From: CALINF01 sp039980455
GTDB taxonomy: Bacteria > Pseudomonadota > Gammaproteobacteria > Pseudomonadales > Halieaceae
DNA: 64,000 nt
Assembly: GCA_039980455.1 (NCBI GenBank)
Contig: JBDXCG010000004.1
Coordinates: 744,001-808,000, forward strand
Direction: 5' to 3'
Position numbers and translations under genes: made by a program. The notes under the pieces are model-generated. The model had not been told where the DNA came from and made no database searches. It saw only the letters and a list, made by a program, of their open reading frames with translations. Within the stretch, counting starts at the first letter, position 1. Each line of letters starts with the position of its first letter. Positions 18,140 to 27,049 of this stretch are shown one piece after another.

Positions 18140-19075
18140 CTATTTGGGGTGTTCGCTTCTGGGCCAGCGCCTTTTCAGGCAAATCCATTGCTCCGGGTTT
18201 TCCCTGATCCACGATTCGAAATGGCGATTGATGAGCGTGGTGAGCTCGATTCGCTTTTCACTCTCAGGCGCGTCGACGTTCTGGGAGACAACGGGGTCAT
18301 ATACGGTGACCCGAAAGCGGCCCTGCGGTAGTCGCTGTGCGCGTATGGGTATTAGCGCAGCGCCTGTTCGCAGCGCCAGACCCGCGGCGCTGGTGTTCGT
18401 CGCCGCATCCACGCCAAAGAATGGAATCATCTTGCCCGAATCAAGCCGGCTGTCGATTGCCAGCCCGATACAGTGGTCTGCGGCTAGCTCTTTCAACAGT
18501 GGCCTCACTCCCGCGCTGGAGGGTATGAGCTGGGCGCCAAATGACTGACGCTGCTTGGACAAAAGCGATTCCATCGCGGGACTGGATTCCGCTGCGTATA
18601 CGGTGCTGAGCGTAAGATCGCAGTGCTTGGCGATGAGGTTAGTGACTTGCCACGGGCCTATATGCGCACAGACAAATACCGTTGCTCGTTTGGCGGCCAG
18701 GTGCTCTCGCGCGGCAGGTTCAATGACGAACTCTATCCGCTGCTCACGTTGCTCCCAGATCTGATCGAGCTTGGCTAGTTCGACAGTAGCAACGCCCACA
18801 TGCCGGAATATGCCGCGGGTTGTCTGTTCTCGCCACTGTGGTGTTGAAGTGGGGAATGCAATAGCCAGGTTGTTACGAGGTCGATCTGACTTTCTGCTTA
18901 GTGGCCCGACAACGCCAAATAGTGCGCCTGCTATTTTGCTTCCTGACTCTAAAGAGGCCCTATGCAAGACCCAAAATAGTCCGGCAAAAAACTTTGTCTC
19001 AAACCACTGGACCCACTGAACCAGGCGCGGGGATTTGCGCGCGAGCTTTTTGGGTATTAGGTAAGTGTCAGCCAC
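18140..19075 (-). CDS. LpxL-like acyltransferase, catalytic acid replaced by Gln (copy 1)
   Basis: A 311-residue protein of the lysophospholipid / lipid A late acyltransferase family. It has the membrane-anchoring N-terminus and the NNLAIAFP motif at 68-75. The H-x4-D/E catalytic motif reads AHIGPWQ: His138 is present but the acid position (143) is Gln. The paralogue at 57.0 kb has the same change at the same residue numbers. The start is GTG 19075, only 9 nt after the hydroxylase gene. It may be a divergent acyltransferase using another acid, or a non-catalytic partner. Confidence 0.82.
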   Translation of the reverse strand: MADTYLIPKKLARKSPRLVQWVQWFETKFFAGLFWVLHRASLESGSKIAGALFGVVGPLSRKSDRPRNNLAIAFPTSTPQWREQTTRGIFRHVGVATVELAKLDQIWEQREQRIEFVIEPAAREHLAAKRATVFVCAHIGPWQVTNLIAKHCDLTLSTVYAAESSPAMESLLSKQRQSFGAQLIPSSAGVRPLLKELAADHCIGLAIDSRLDSGKMIPFFGVDAATNTSAAGLALRTGAALIPIRAQRLPQGRFRVTVYDPVVSQNVDAPESEKRIELTTLINRHFESWIRENPEQWICLKRRWPRSEHPK

Positions 19076-19084
19076 AGTGTTTAA

Positions 19085-19696
19085 TCAGTGGGATTTGGGC
19101 CGGGTGCCAAATGCGATATCCCACAGTGGTGAACTCACACCATAGCGACCACCCTCGCCAGAGAAGTGGTGCCGCAAATGGTAGTGCTTGAGAAACTTCG
19201 CGATAGGGCCGCGCATGGGGAAGTGGTGAGTTGAGTAGTGAATATAGTCGTATATCAGATAGCCAATAATAAAAAATGCACAGAAAGGCTCTATCCAGGG
19301 GTCGGGGATAACCAGTGCAAACAAAACATAGATAACGGCCATAATGGGTATAGCACCGGCCGGTGGCATGACCAGGCGAGTTTTGTCTTTAGGATCGTCG
19401 TGGTGATTGCCGTGAAACAGGAAAACCAGCCACTTGCCTAACTTGCTCCGCGCAGGGTAGTGGAACAGAAAGCGGTGCAAGCAATACTCGGTCAGCGTCC
19501 AGGTAAACAGGCCGGCCAGCCCTATTCCCAGTACGGGCAGTAAGGGTAGTTGATGCGCAACCAGGCTTCGCCAAATCAACCAGCCTGCAATTGGTCCCCA
19601 TAGTAGTAACGGTGTGATGGGATGCACATGTGACAATCTCTCAAGAAGGTCATTCTCGAACAGACGAATAGATTGATGTTGTTTTTCAGGCTGCAT
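19085..19696 (-). CDS. Fatty acid hydroxylase family protein (FA2H/Scs7-like)
   Basis: A 203-residue membrane di-iron hydroxylase. Four histidine clusters are present: HRFLFH (74-79), HGNHH (95-99), HYSTHH (153-158) and HYHLRHH (171-177). The spacing resembles the ceramide fatty-acid 2-hydroxylase branch more than sterol desaturases. Four or so membrane segments surround the clusters. The longer frame to 19810 would run deep into the upstream gene, whereas ATG 19696 overlaps it by only 11 nt. In an operon with ceramide genes it is the obvious candidate to hydroxylate the ceramide N-acyl chain. Confidence 0.85.
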   Translation of the reverse strand: MQPEKQHQSIRLFENDLLERLSHVHPITPLLLWGPIAGWLIWRSLVAHQLPLLPVLGIGLAGLFTWTLTEYCLHRFLFHYPARSKLGKWLVFLFHGNHHDDPKDKTRLVMPPAGAIPIMAVIYVLFALVIPDPWIEPFCAFFIIGYLIYDYIHYSTHHFPMRGPIAKFLKHYHLRHHFSGEGGRYGVSSPLWDIAFGTRPKSH

Positions 19697-20672
19697 GGCT
19701 CTCCACCTCTGAGTCCGAAGGCCCCTGTACAGGCGTTGTCGTTTTGTTCTTAGGCCACAGGCGCTTTGAGCAAAACCAGTCCTGCGGCGTTTTTCGCGCC
19801 CATTCCTCAAAGTACTGGTGAACTTGTTGCGTCATATCTAGGGCCTGTAACTTAATGTCTGCATCAGCATCCGAAGGTATTATCGGAGGATGCATGGTCA
19901 CTTTGTACTTGGCATCTTCGATTCGCTCAACGTGCAGTGGAACCAAGTCACAGTTGAACTTAAGGGCCAGCCACGCGGGCATTGTCGTTGAGGTCTTGTT
20001 ACGGCCAAAAAACCGCACTGGTTCGCCTTCATCAATACGCCGGTCTGCCACAAAACCAATTGATCGTCCCTGCTTCAGGGCGCGCATCATCAGACGAGTA
20101 CTTTTGTCTCTGGGCAGCAACTCGCAATTCAGTGCGAGCCGCGAATCCTTCAACAGCTTGTCCAGGTAGGGGTTGGTTGGCGGCGAGTAGAGAACCGCAC
20201 TGGGAATGCCCAGCTTTCCTAATGAGCTCGCACACAGCTCCCAGTTGCTCTGATGTGAGGTGATAAACACACTCGGGCGTGCTGGATCAGTATACGTCTC
20301 CACGCTTTGGAGAATGTCGATGGTCATCCGCTCAGGATCAGTGCTGATCGCAGACAGATGAGGATATTCCGCCAGCACACGGCCCGCTTGGCCCCATGCC
20401 GAGGCTACCAGTTCGTCAACTTCTGTTGCGGTGAGATCCGGGAATGCAATTTTCATATTTTCTTTAAAAATCAAAGATTTACGCTTGAGTTTTGGTCCCA
20501 CCCAGCGCCCAACTCGCGCACCCAACCGAGATGCGGTATCAACCGGTAGTAGAGCGAAAAACTTTGTGAGTAGCCAGACCAAAGCAAAATCCAGCCACCA
20601 CAGCATCGTCTGCAGCCGACCGTTTTCACGAGCCAGCTTGCGCAATGAACTGCCAAGGATAAATTCAGCCAA
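19686..20672 (-). CDS. LpxL-like acyltransferase, canonical motif
   Basis: A 328-residue late-acyltransferase family protein. The catalytic motif is intact: SHQSNWE with His140 and Glu145, in contrast to the two Gln versions in this window. Residues 66-77 give the IFKENMKIAFP motif and DWFCSKRLWPK closes the domain. It starts with TTG 20672 and overlaps the hydroxylase gene at its end. In this operon it may O-acylate a sphingolipid or lipid-linked glycan. A role as a lipid A acyltransferase is equally possible by family. Confidence 0.85.
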   Translation of the reverse strand: MAEFILGSSLRKLARENGRLQTMLWWLDFALVWLLTKFFALLPVDTASRLGARVGRWVGPKLKRKSLIFKENMKIAFPDLTATEVDELVASAWGQAGRVLAEYPHLSAISTDPERMTIDILQSVETYTDPARPSVFITSHQSNWELCASSLGKLGIPSAVLYSPPTNPYLDKLLKDSRLALNCELLPRDKSTRLMMRALKQGRSIGFVADRRIDEGEPVRFFGRNKTSTTMPAWLALKFNCDLVPLHVERIEDAKYKVTMHPPIIPSDADADIKLQALDMTQQVHQYFEEWARKTPQDWFCSKRLWPKNKTTTPVQGPSDSEVESHAA

Positions 20673-20748
20673 GGTTAATCAATCAACACGGTGGAATAAG
20701 TCGGGAAGTGTAACCTATGTGCCATCATAGGCAGACTCGAAATTCGGG

Positions 20749-21681
20749 TCATATTTGGCGGATTTTGAGAGCGTCAAGGCCGTGTTTTAGGTCAATTTTT
20801 GGCACCCAGCCCGTGCTGGCAGATATTGCGGCATTGTCTACCACCCAATCATGGTGGCGCAGCTCTCGCAGTTTGGGGGGGGTTAGCATAGGAGAGTTGC
20901 CGGTAATGGCGCAAAGCCACATATTGACTCGCGCTACGCTGTTCAAAAGCCATGCAGGGACCTGCCACAGTCTTATGCGTCGTGACCACAATGAGCTGGC
21001 GATTGCAGTGAGCTCTGTCCAGTTATAGCCCTCAGGCTTACCGTCACAGGCGTAGAGCACCTGGAGGCGAGTAGCATTACTCTCAATACAAGCGATGATC
21101 GCCGCGACAAGGTCTTCCACGTGAACCAGCGATAGGCGTGCAGAGGGTGCTCCGGGAACAGGTACGATGCCCCGTGCCATCCATTGGAAAATGGGCAGCA
21201 TCTCCTGATCTCCAGGACCGTACACCGCGGGAGGCCGCAGAATAACCCAGTCTAGTGAGGTGTTGTTGTGCAATAACTGCTCTGCCAGCCACTTACTGCG
21301 CGCATACCAAGAGAGCTCCGGTTCGCGCGCGGCGAGTGACGACAGTAGCAACAGTCGTGGCGAGGTGGGTAGGGAGTCTACGGCCGTGACGAGCGCAGCG
21401 GTGCCCGCTACATTCACCTCGTCAAATGCCTCTTGGGACGCGCCCCTGACAGCGCCTGCAGCGTGAATAATGAAAGCCGCATCCGCTACTAGTCGATTCA
21501 GAGCGGAGGAATCTTGTAGGTCTCCCGAGATCAGGGACGCCCCCTGGTCTACCAGAGGCTGCGCTGCTGCTGGGTTTCTCGCCAGAATGCGGACATCATA
21601 GCCAAGCTCAAGCAGTGTGAGGCAGAGATGGGTGCCAATAAACCCCGTCGCTCCGGTGATCGCGACCAGGGGTTTGGTCAA
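20749..21681 (-). CDS. NAD(P)-dependent epimerase/reductase, CerR-like (ketoceramide reductase candidate)
   Basis: A 310-residue extended short-chain dehydrogenase. The dinucleotide loop GATGFIG is at 10-16 and the catalytic Tyr126 and Lys130 are in WYARSKW. In Caulobacter a protein of this family next to serine palmitoyltransferase reduces 3-ketoceramide (CerR). Here the gene overlaps the acyl-AMP ligase by 4 nt (TTGA), using a TTG start. The assignment to ketoceramide reduction comes from the family plus the neighbouring ceramide genes, since epimerases of this superfamily have many other substrates. Confidence 0.78.
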   Translation of the reverse strand: MTKPLVAITGATGFIGTHLCLTLLELGYDVRILARNPAAAQPLVDQGASLISGDLQDSSALNRLVADAAFIIHAAGAVRGASQEAFDEVNVAGTAALVTAVDSLPTSPRLLLLSSLAAREPELSWYARSKWLAEQLLHNNTSLDWVILRPPAVYGPGDQEMLPIFQWMARGIVPVPGAPSARLSLVHVEDLVAAIIACIESNATRLQVLYACDGKPEGYNWTELTAIASSLWSRRIRLWQVPAWLLNSVARVNMWLCAITGNSPMLTPPKLRELRHHDWVVDNAAISASTGWVPKIDLKHGLDALKIRQI

Positions 21682-23558
21682 AGTGAGGCGGTTGCCGCGC
21701 TCATTTTGGCGCTTTCTACCAGCTCAGCTTCCTGTGCGGCGATGTAATCCAGGCGTGCTTTGGCGCGGGATAACTTACCGGACGAAGTGCGTGGTAAAGA
21801 GTGATTAGGTACAAGAATAACATCGCAATCAAGGCTCATTTCCATACGTACCAGAGCGGTTACGCGTTGTACCAGATTGCTGCGTTTGGCTGGATCTCTC
21901 TCACGGCATTGAACCAACAGCGTGCAGTGCTCGTCATCATTGAGGCCCGGCGCTGAGAATGCAACGGCATCGCCTGTGCGAACCTCTGGCTGCATTTCGG
22001 CAATGTGCTCCAGATCCTGCGGCCAAATGTTGCGACCGTGGATGATGATAATGTCTTTCTTGCGACCGGTGATGGTCAGCACGCCTTCTTTCAGGTAGCC
22101 AATATCTCCCGTGTTGAGCCAGCCGTCCTCGCTGAGGACTCTGGCTGTATCTTCCGGCGAGTTGTAGTAACCAGACATGACGCTGGGGCCACGCAGGAAA
22201 ATGACGCCACTGCGCATATCGTCCAACACTTTGCCGTTGTCACGAATTTCAATTTCAAAGCTGGGTAAGGGGATGCCGCAATTGACGAAATGTCGTCCGC
22301 GCCCTTGGGTGTCGTCATCGTCGAGGAACACGGCTTCGTGATGGTCGGCGAGATGGTCGCTGTTGATGTAGTGTGAAGTGAAGCCTGTTTGCAGGGGTGA
22401 AAAGCTGATTCCGAGGGTGCACTCGGCCATTCCGTAACATGCCAGGAATGCCCGTGGATCAAACCCGCACGGTGCCAGAACCTCTGCGAAGTGCTCCAGC
22501 GTTTGTGGACGTATCATCTCCGCACCAATACCCGCTACACGCCAGTTGCTGAGATCGTATCCATCAAGCTTAGTGGTAGCCACTCGGCGTGCGCATAGGT
22601 CGTAGCCGAATGAGGGTGCGAACGATATAGTCGCCTTGGTTTTTGTCATTAAAGACAGCCATTGCCGTGGGCGCATGGCGAATTCGCGAGTGTCCAGATA
22701 GTCAACCGACAGCTGCGAGGCTACAGGCGTCAGTACAAAACCAACAAGGCCCATATCGTGGTAGAAAGGCAGCCATGACATCATGCGATCGCCGGGCTTG
22801 ATGTCGAGGCCGTCAACCGTAATACCGCTCAAGTTGGCCATGGCGGTGTGATGCTTGATAACAACGCCGCGAGGGAATCGGGTGCTGCCAGAGGTGTATT
22901 GAATGTAGGCGATGTCTTCGGTCTGAATGGTAGGTAGTTCAAGGTTGCCTGGTGTTAGTGCATGAAACGTGGCGGGTTCATCCACCATGCGCATATTCAT
23001 GTCTTTGCTGGCTTCCTGTAGGAAGGGTAGATAGCCTTCGGAAGCAACGCCGATGGTTGCATCGCTCGCCTCTAGCAGGCAGCGTAATTGAGCCACGTAC
23101 GTGCTATGCGCTCCCATCTTGACTGAAGCAGGCAGTGCTACGGGCAGTAGTCCTGCGTATTGGCAAGCGTAGAAGAACAGCACGAAATCCGGATTGGTCT
23201 CAGCAACGAGAGCTACACGGTCCCCTTTTTCCAGTCCCATTCCCAGCAGTTTGCGGGCAAGTTCCAGTGCCTGAGTGCGTAATTGGGTGTAAGACATGCT
23301 GGCATACAGAGCGCCACGGCCTGAGTAGAAATTGCAGCCAGTGTCTCCCTGTGCAGCGTAGTCGAGGGCTTCTGTCAGGGTCGCAAAATCGGCAGGACGG
23401 AAGGGTGTTTCATGGTGAGTAGGGGTGGCGTTCACGATGGCTTGTGTCAATGGGTGTCCCTCTATTTCTACTGGTCTGGCGGTATCAGCCGAACCACAAG
23501 AATCTTCGACGTACAATTGCGTCTCGAAGATACGTCGATGGATGTCAGAACCCCGCAT
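21678..23558 (-). CDS. Fatty acyl-AMP ligase for the sphingolipid ACP
   Basis: A 626-residue adenylate-forming enzyme. Core motifs: YIQYTSGSTRFPRGVV (P-loop A3), WLPFYHDMGLVG (characteristic of fatty acyl-AMP ligases), LNTGDIGYL and GRKKDIIIIHGRNIWPQD. It should activate a fatty acid as acyl-AMP and load it on the ACP at 28.3 kb. An equivalent acyl-ACP synthetase sits in the Caulobacter ceramide cluster. It is the first gene of the leftward seven-gene operon, and GGAG precedes its ATG. It is divergent from the ceramide synthase candidate. Confidence 0.87.
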   Translation of the reverse strand: MRGSDIHRRIFETQLYVEDSCGSADTARPVEIEGHPLTQAIVNATPTHHETPFRPADFATLTEALDYAAQGDTGCNFYSGRGALYASMSYTQLRTQALELARKLLGMGLEKGDRVALVAETNPDFVLFFYACQYAGLLPVALPASVKMGAHSTYVAQLRCLLEASDATIGVASEGYLPFLQEASKDMNMRMVDEPATFHALTPGNLELPTIQTEDIAYIQYTSGSTRFPRGVVIKHHTAMANLSGITVDGLDIKPGDRMMSWLPFYHDMGLVGFVLTPVASQLSVDYLDTREFAMRPRQWLSLMTKTKATISFAPSFGYDLCARRVATTKLDGYDLSNWRVAGIGAEMIRPQTLEHFAEVLAPCGFDPRAFLACYGMAECTLGISFSPLQTGFTSHYINSDHLADHHEAVFLDDDDTQGRGRHFVNCGIPLPSFEIEIRDNGKVLDDMRSGVIFLRGPSVMSGYYNSPEDTARVLSEDGWLNTGDIGYLKEGVLTITGRKKDIIIIHGRNIWPQDLEHIAEMQPEVRTGDAVAFSAPGLNDDEHCTLLVQCRERDPAKRSNLVQRVTALVRMEMSLDCDVILVPNHSLPRTSSGKLSRAKARLDYIAAQEAELVESAKMSAATASL

Positions 23559-23994
23559 TCATCTCCAGGTGAAAGGCAGGGCTAAACTTGCACAGCGTGG
23601 CGGTGTGTAGTCTGCGCTATGTTGCGTGACCCATCACTTATTTCCACTTTGCGAAGACTAACATTTCGAGTCAGAGAGCCGATATGGAAAAATACCACTT
23701 TACAAGGCGCTCCGGAGCCGTTTGCTAAGCCGCAATGCTCGCTGTCGAGGAACACCACGTGGTATTGAAGATTGTGACAGGAGGCCGCCGCAGCAGCATC
23801 ACCTGAGTTGTGAGGTCTCCCTTGATGGCGTGCAGGATCTGTGATCAGATGCGTGCAGGGTGTATGCTGACCAAGAATTCTAATAATACCCCTAAGACGC
23901 TAGCTGCTGGGATCGTACGCTGTAACCTGAAGAAATCCGGGGGCTCAGCAAGGGATCGCAAGCTGAGGTCATATACTCAATTTGGCGTTAGCTT
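23559..23994. promoter_or_regulatory. Divergent regulatory region of the ceramide genes
   Basis: About 440 nt without a convincing gene, between the leftward acyl-AMP ligase operon and the rightward ceramide synthase candidate. It must contain both promoters. A 10-bp palindrome ACCACGTGGT lies at 23754-23763 and extends imperfectly by AA and TT on each side, a possible operator. A TATACT at about 23972 could be a -10 element for the rightward genes. Short ORFs here lack ribosome sites and look random. Confidence 0.45.
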
Positions 23995-24102
23995 ATGAAT
24001 CAATTCACCGGGGAAATATCGGGTGCTCCAGACCAATCTGCAACGCTATCTCAGGCCGTCCAGCGCGGGACCCTGGTCTGCGATAGGGTGGACATACTGT
24101 GA
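23995..24102 (+). CDS. Candidate 35-residue small ORF coupled to the ceramide synthase gene
   Basis: ATG 23995 opens an ORF of 35 codons whose TGA stop overlaps the GTG start of the next gene in a GTGA arrangement, the same overlap seen between real genes here. The product begins MNQFTGEISG, with no signal peptide. No good ribosome site is visible, so it may be a leader for translational coupling or chance. Confidence 0.3.
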   Translation: MNQFTGEISGAPDQSATLSQAVQRGTLVCDRVDIL

Positions 24103-25241
24103 GTGATAACGCTCCTTCCTTGATTCGACTGGAGGTCGTGTCGGATCGCAAGCAATTGCGAGACTTTTTGGCTCTGCCGCATCGCCTCTACTCTTCAGAC
24201 CCAGCTTGGGTTGCCCCGCTGGATTTTGAGCAGAAGGAACGCTTCTCTCCACACAATCACTTCTTCCAACATGCCCGATGGCGCGGCTGGGTTGCTTTCA
24301 AAGACGATCGACCGGTGGGGCGCATCACCGCTCAAATCGATGAAATGCACCTGCAGCAGCATAATGATGCCGCAGGGTACTTCGGTATGCTGGAAGCTGA
24401 TGACGACCCGGCTGTATTCGCGGCACTATTCGGCGCTGCTGAGGAGTGGTTACGCAGCGAGGGAATGCAGTGCGTTCGAGGGCCGTTCAACCTGCATATC
24501 AATGAAGAGGTGGGGCTACTCGTCGATGGGTTTACGACGCCGCCCTTTGTGCTCATGGGTCATGCACGACCTTATTACGGCGGTGCCATCGAGGCGCAGG
24601 GGTATGGTCCCGTGCAGGAGTTGTTGGCCTATCATGTGCGCCCGGACTTTGAAGCGCCACGCGTGATGACCAAACTTGCGCAGCGAGTGTCCGATCGAGT
24701 GGTGGTGCGCTGTGCATCGCGCAAGGATCTGACGCGTGATGCGGAGATAATGCGCGATATCTTTAACGACGCCTGGCAGAACAACTGGGGGTTCGTGCCA
24801 TTGGCAGCGGAAGACTGGGAAGAGACTGTCAAAACATTGATCAAGCTAATGCCAGACGACTATATCCAGATCGCCGAGCTTGACGGGGAACCCGTTGCGT
24901 TTATTGTGGCACTGCCCAATATCAACGAAGCGAGCCGGGATCTCAAAGGCAAGCTACTCCCCTTTGGTTGGCTAAAGCTACTATGGCGCCTGAAAGTCCG
25001 TCACCCTCGAACAGCACGAATTCCCTTGATGGGCGTTCGTCAGGAGCACCAGCACTCCAGACTAGGGCCAACTTTGGCCTTTCTGGTGATTGATGGTGTG
25101 CGTAAAGCGCTGCATGCACGCGGTGTTGAGGATGTGGAGATGGGCTGGATACTCGAAAGCAATGCCGGCATGCGAAACATCATCGAAACGATTGGCGGCA
25201 AAGCCTACAAACGCTACCGCCTCTATGAAAAATTACTGTAG
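24099..25241 (+). CDS. GNAT-family N-acyltransferase, bacterial ceramide synthase candidate
   Basis: A 380-residue protein of the YghO-like GNAT group, larger than standard acetyltransferases, with a first half containing LPHRLYSSDPAWVAPL and FNLHINEEVGLLVDGF and a C-terminal GNAT core. In Caulobacter a GNAT-like protein performs N-acylation of the long-chain base (bCerS), and the co-occurrence here with Spt, ACP, CerR-like and acyl-AMP ligase supports the same role. The start is GTG 24099 after an AGGG-type site. Followed after 20 nt by a nucleotidyltransferase gene. Confidence 0.8.
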   Translation: MSDNAPSLIRLEVVSDRKQLRDFLALPHRLYSSDPAWVAPLDFEQKERFSPHNHFFQHARWRGWVAFKDDRPVGRITAQIDEMHLQQHNDAAGYFGMLEADDDPAVFAALFGAAEEWLRSEGMQCVRGPFNLHINEEVGLLVDGFTTPPFVLMGHARPYYGGAIEAQGYGPVQELLAYHVRPDFEAPRVMTKLAQRVSDRVVVRCASRKDLTRDAEIMRDIFNDAWQNNWGFVPLAAEDWEETVKTLIKLMPDDYIQIAELDGEPVAFIVALPNINEASRDLKGKLLPFGWLKLLWRLKVRHPRTARIPLMGVRQEHQHSRLGPTLAFLVIDGVRKALHARGVEDVEMGWILESNAGMRNIIETIGGKAYKRYRLYEKLL

Positions 25242-25261
25242 GAAACCACTGTAGACTCATC

Positions 25262-26101
25262 ATGCAACTGATTACAGACATCCAACAAAAATTGAGCGTT
25301 ATTGTTCTGGCAGGTGATCGTACGAAGGCGGATGCCCTCATCGAGGCGTCTGATGGCGATTGTAAGGCCATGATAGATATCGATGGCGTGCCAATGGTGC
25401 GGCGGGTACTGAGCGCGCTGCGCGCTTCGCAACTTGTCAACAGCATCACGCTGTCTGGCCCCGAAGCCACTGAAACCTCTAAAGATAAAATGCTGACGCA
25501 GTGGATTGATTCCGGTGAGGTCGGGTGGCTGGAGGCGTCTGCCAGTCCCTCAACCAGTGCGTTTAGCGTTATGCAGACGATTCCCTCTGACGAGCCAATT
25601 CTTGTTACAACGGCGGACCACCCGTTGTTAACCCACGAAATGGTGGATGCATTTGGTCGCCAGAGCCTGGCTGATGACGTAGATGTGGCGGTAGGGCTGG
25701 CGCCGCATGCGTTGGTGACAGAAGCTTATCCCGGCATCAAGAAGACCGTGCTGCACTTCAGCGACGGTGATTTCTGCGGTTGTAACCTGTTTGCGTTTCT
25801 CACGCCAGAGGGCCGACGAGCGGCCAGGTTCTGGCGTAAAATTGAGCGACAACGTAAGAAGCCTCTGGTGGTGATTAGTTTACTTGGCTGGTGGGCAGTG
25901 ATCCGCTACCGGCTGGGCCTGCTATCGTTGGAGGAAGCGCTCGCCAAGCTTGGCAAGCGTCTGGGTCTGCGCATCCGCGCCGTTGTTCTGCCGTACCCCA
26001 ACGCCGCGATTGATGTGGACTCGATTGCCGACCTGGTATTGGTGCGTGGTGCTGTTGAAAAAGCGGCGGCTGAAGATCTTGAGGATCTAGACGACGATTG
26101 A
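25262..26101 (+). CDS. MobA-like NTP transferase
   Basis: A 279-residue nucleotidyltransferase with a Rossmann-like start (LSVIVLAGDRTKADAL), a KAMIDIDGVPMVRRV segment that binds the nucleotide, and TTADHPLLT, which holds the metal-binding Asp. The typical GGxGxRxGG loop is degenerate (LAGDRTKADAL). It lies 20 nt after the ceramide synthase candidate. Anionic head groups on Caulobacter ceramide involve phosphoglycerate, and a nucleotide-activated head-group donor is conceivable here. The activated substrate cannot be told from sequence. Confidence 0.7.
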   Translation: MQLITDIQQKLSVIVLAGDRTKADALIEASDGDCKAMIDIDGVPMVRRVLSALRASQLVNSITLSGPEATETSKDKMLTQWIDSGEVGWLEASASPSTSAFSVMQTIPSDEPILVTTADHPLLTHEMVDAFGRQSLADDVDVAVGLAPHALVTEAYPGIKKTVLHFSDGDFCGCNLFAFLTPEGRRAARFWRKIERQRKKPLVVISLLGWWAVIRYRLGLLSLEEALAKLGKRLGLRIRAVVLPYPNAAIDVDSIADLVLVRGAVEKAAAEDLEDLDDD

Positions 26102-26102
26102 G

Positions 26103-27026
26103 TTAACTTCTCCAGCGCTCTATGGTCAGCGTCTGTGGGTGACTCGGTACGAAGGTGTCGCTCTCTTTCTCAAAGCGACGGGTTTCGATTTCAAGCTGCC
26201 AGTTGCCTTCTTTTGGTTCCACTCGATAGCAGTTGTATGCGGCAACATCGCCGTGCCCGAGGCCCATAGCTGACGCCGATGGTACTGCTATCACGGGCCT
26301 CGCGCCCTGATCCGTAACCAATTCAGATTGATGCGCCCGGTGGCCATGGCCATGCAGAATGAGTTCGGCGCCATGCCGGGCAACAATAGCTGTCACCGCA
26401 GCAGCGTCGGTAAGCCGCTTCCGCCACTTTTCCTCGCCGACTACGGGCGAGTGATGTAGATAGACCACTCTGAACAGGCCATCGCGACCTGCGCTGGCCA
26501 ATATCTCCGGTAGCTTTGCCAATTGCGATTTTCCCACCGTGCCGGAGGCCATCAGGGGTGGCTTCGGGCAGGCGGTTGAGAGGCCTATGAAGGCAATCCC
26601 GTCGCGCACTCGCAATGTGGGAAAGCCGGTAAAGTCAGCCGCCTCCGGGGTTTCGCTATCGGAGGTCATGTACGCCTGCCACAATGCGAAGGTCTCGAGC
26701 CAATCACTCCGCACGTAGGCATCGTGATTGCCCGGTACCAACGCAATGTTAGCTGGCTCGTCCAGTTCCTCCAGCCACAGCCTTGCCTGTTCAAACTCGT
26801 GTGGCAGGCCTACGTGAGTCAGGTCGCCGGACACCAGAATCTGATCCAAATGGTGACGCTGTAAGTCCTCTCGCAATGCATCCAGCACCGGCATCTGGTG
26901 CTCAAACTGCCGTTTACGTTTCCACGAGAGGTAGCCCAGTGCGCGTTTGTTGAGAAAGTCTCGCCAGTCTATGCCTTCGAGAGAACTCAGATGCAGATCG
27001 GAAATCTGTGCAAACTGTTGTTGCAT
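26103..27026 (-). CDS. Calcineurin-like metallophosphoesterase
   Basis: A 307-residue phosphoesterase with the full motif set: DLHLS, GDLTH, GNHDAY, HHSP and GHGHR, which bind two metals. There is no signal peptide, so it acts in the cytoplasm or at the inner membrane face. It lies 23 nt downstream of serine palmitoyltransferase on the same strand and converges with the nucleotidyltransferase gene with one base between the stops. A lipid phosphate or nucleotide-linked lipid is a plausible substrate, in analogy with LpxH, but it is not LpxH-like in length. Confidence 0.82.
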   Translation of the reverse strand: MQQQFAQISDLHLSSLEGIDWRDFLNKRALGYLSWKRKRQFEHQMPVLDALREDLQRHHLDQILVSGDLTHVGLPHEFEQARLWLEELDEPANIALVPGNHDAYVRSDWLETFALWQAYMTSDSETPEAADFTGFPTLRVRDGIAFIGLSTACPKPPLMASGTVGKSQLAKLPEILASAGRDGLFRVVYLHHSPVVGEEKWRKRLTDAAAVTAIVARHGAELILHGHGHRAHQSELVTDQGARPVIAVPSASAMGLGHGDVAAYNCYRVEPKEGNWQLEIETRRFEKESDTFVPSHPQTLTIERWRS

Positions 27027-27049
27027 TGCAGAGGATGTAGACGGGGCGT

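Noticed and set aside
23810..23998. Possible 62-codon gene in the divergent region
   Set aside because: No ribosome site, no recognisable composition or motif; the region is better explained as promoter DNA.
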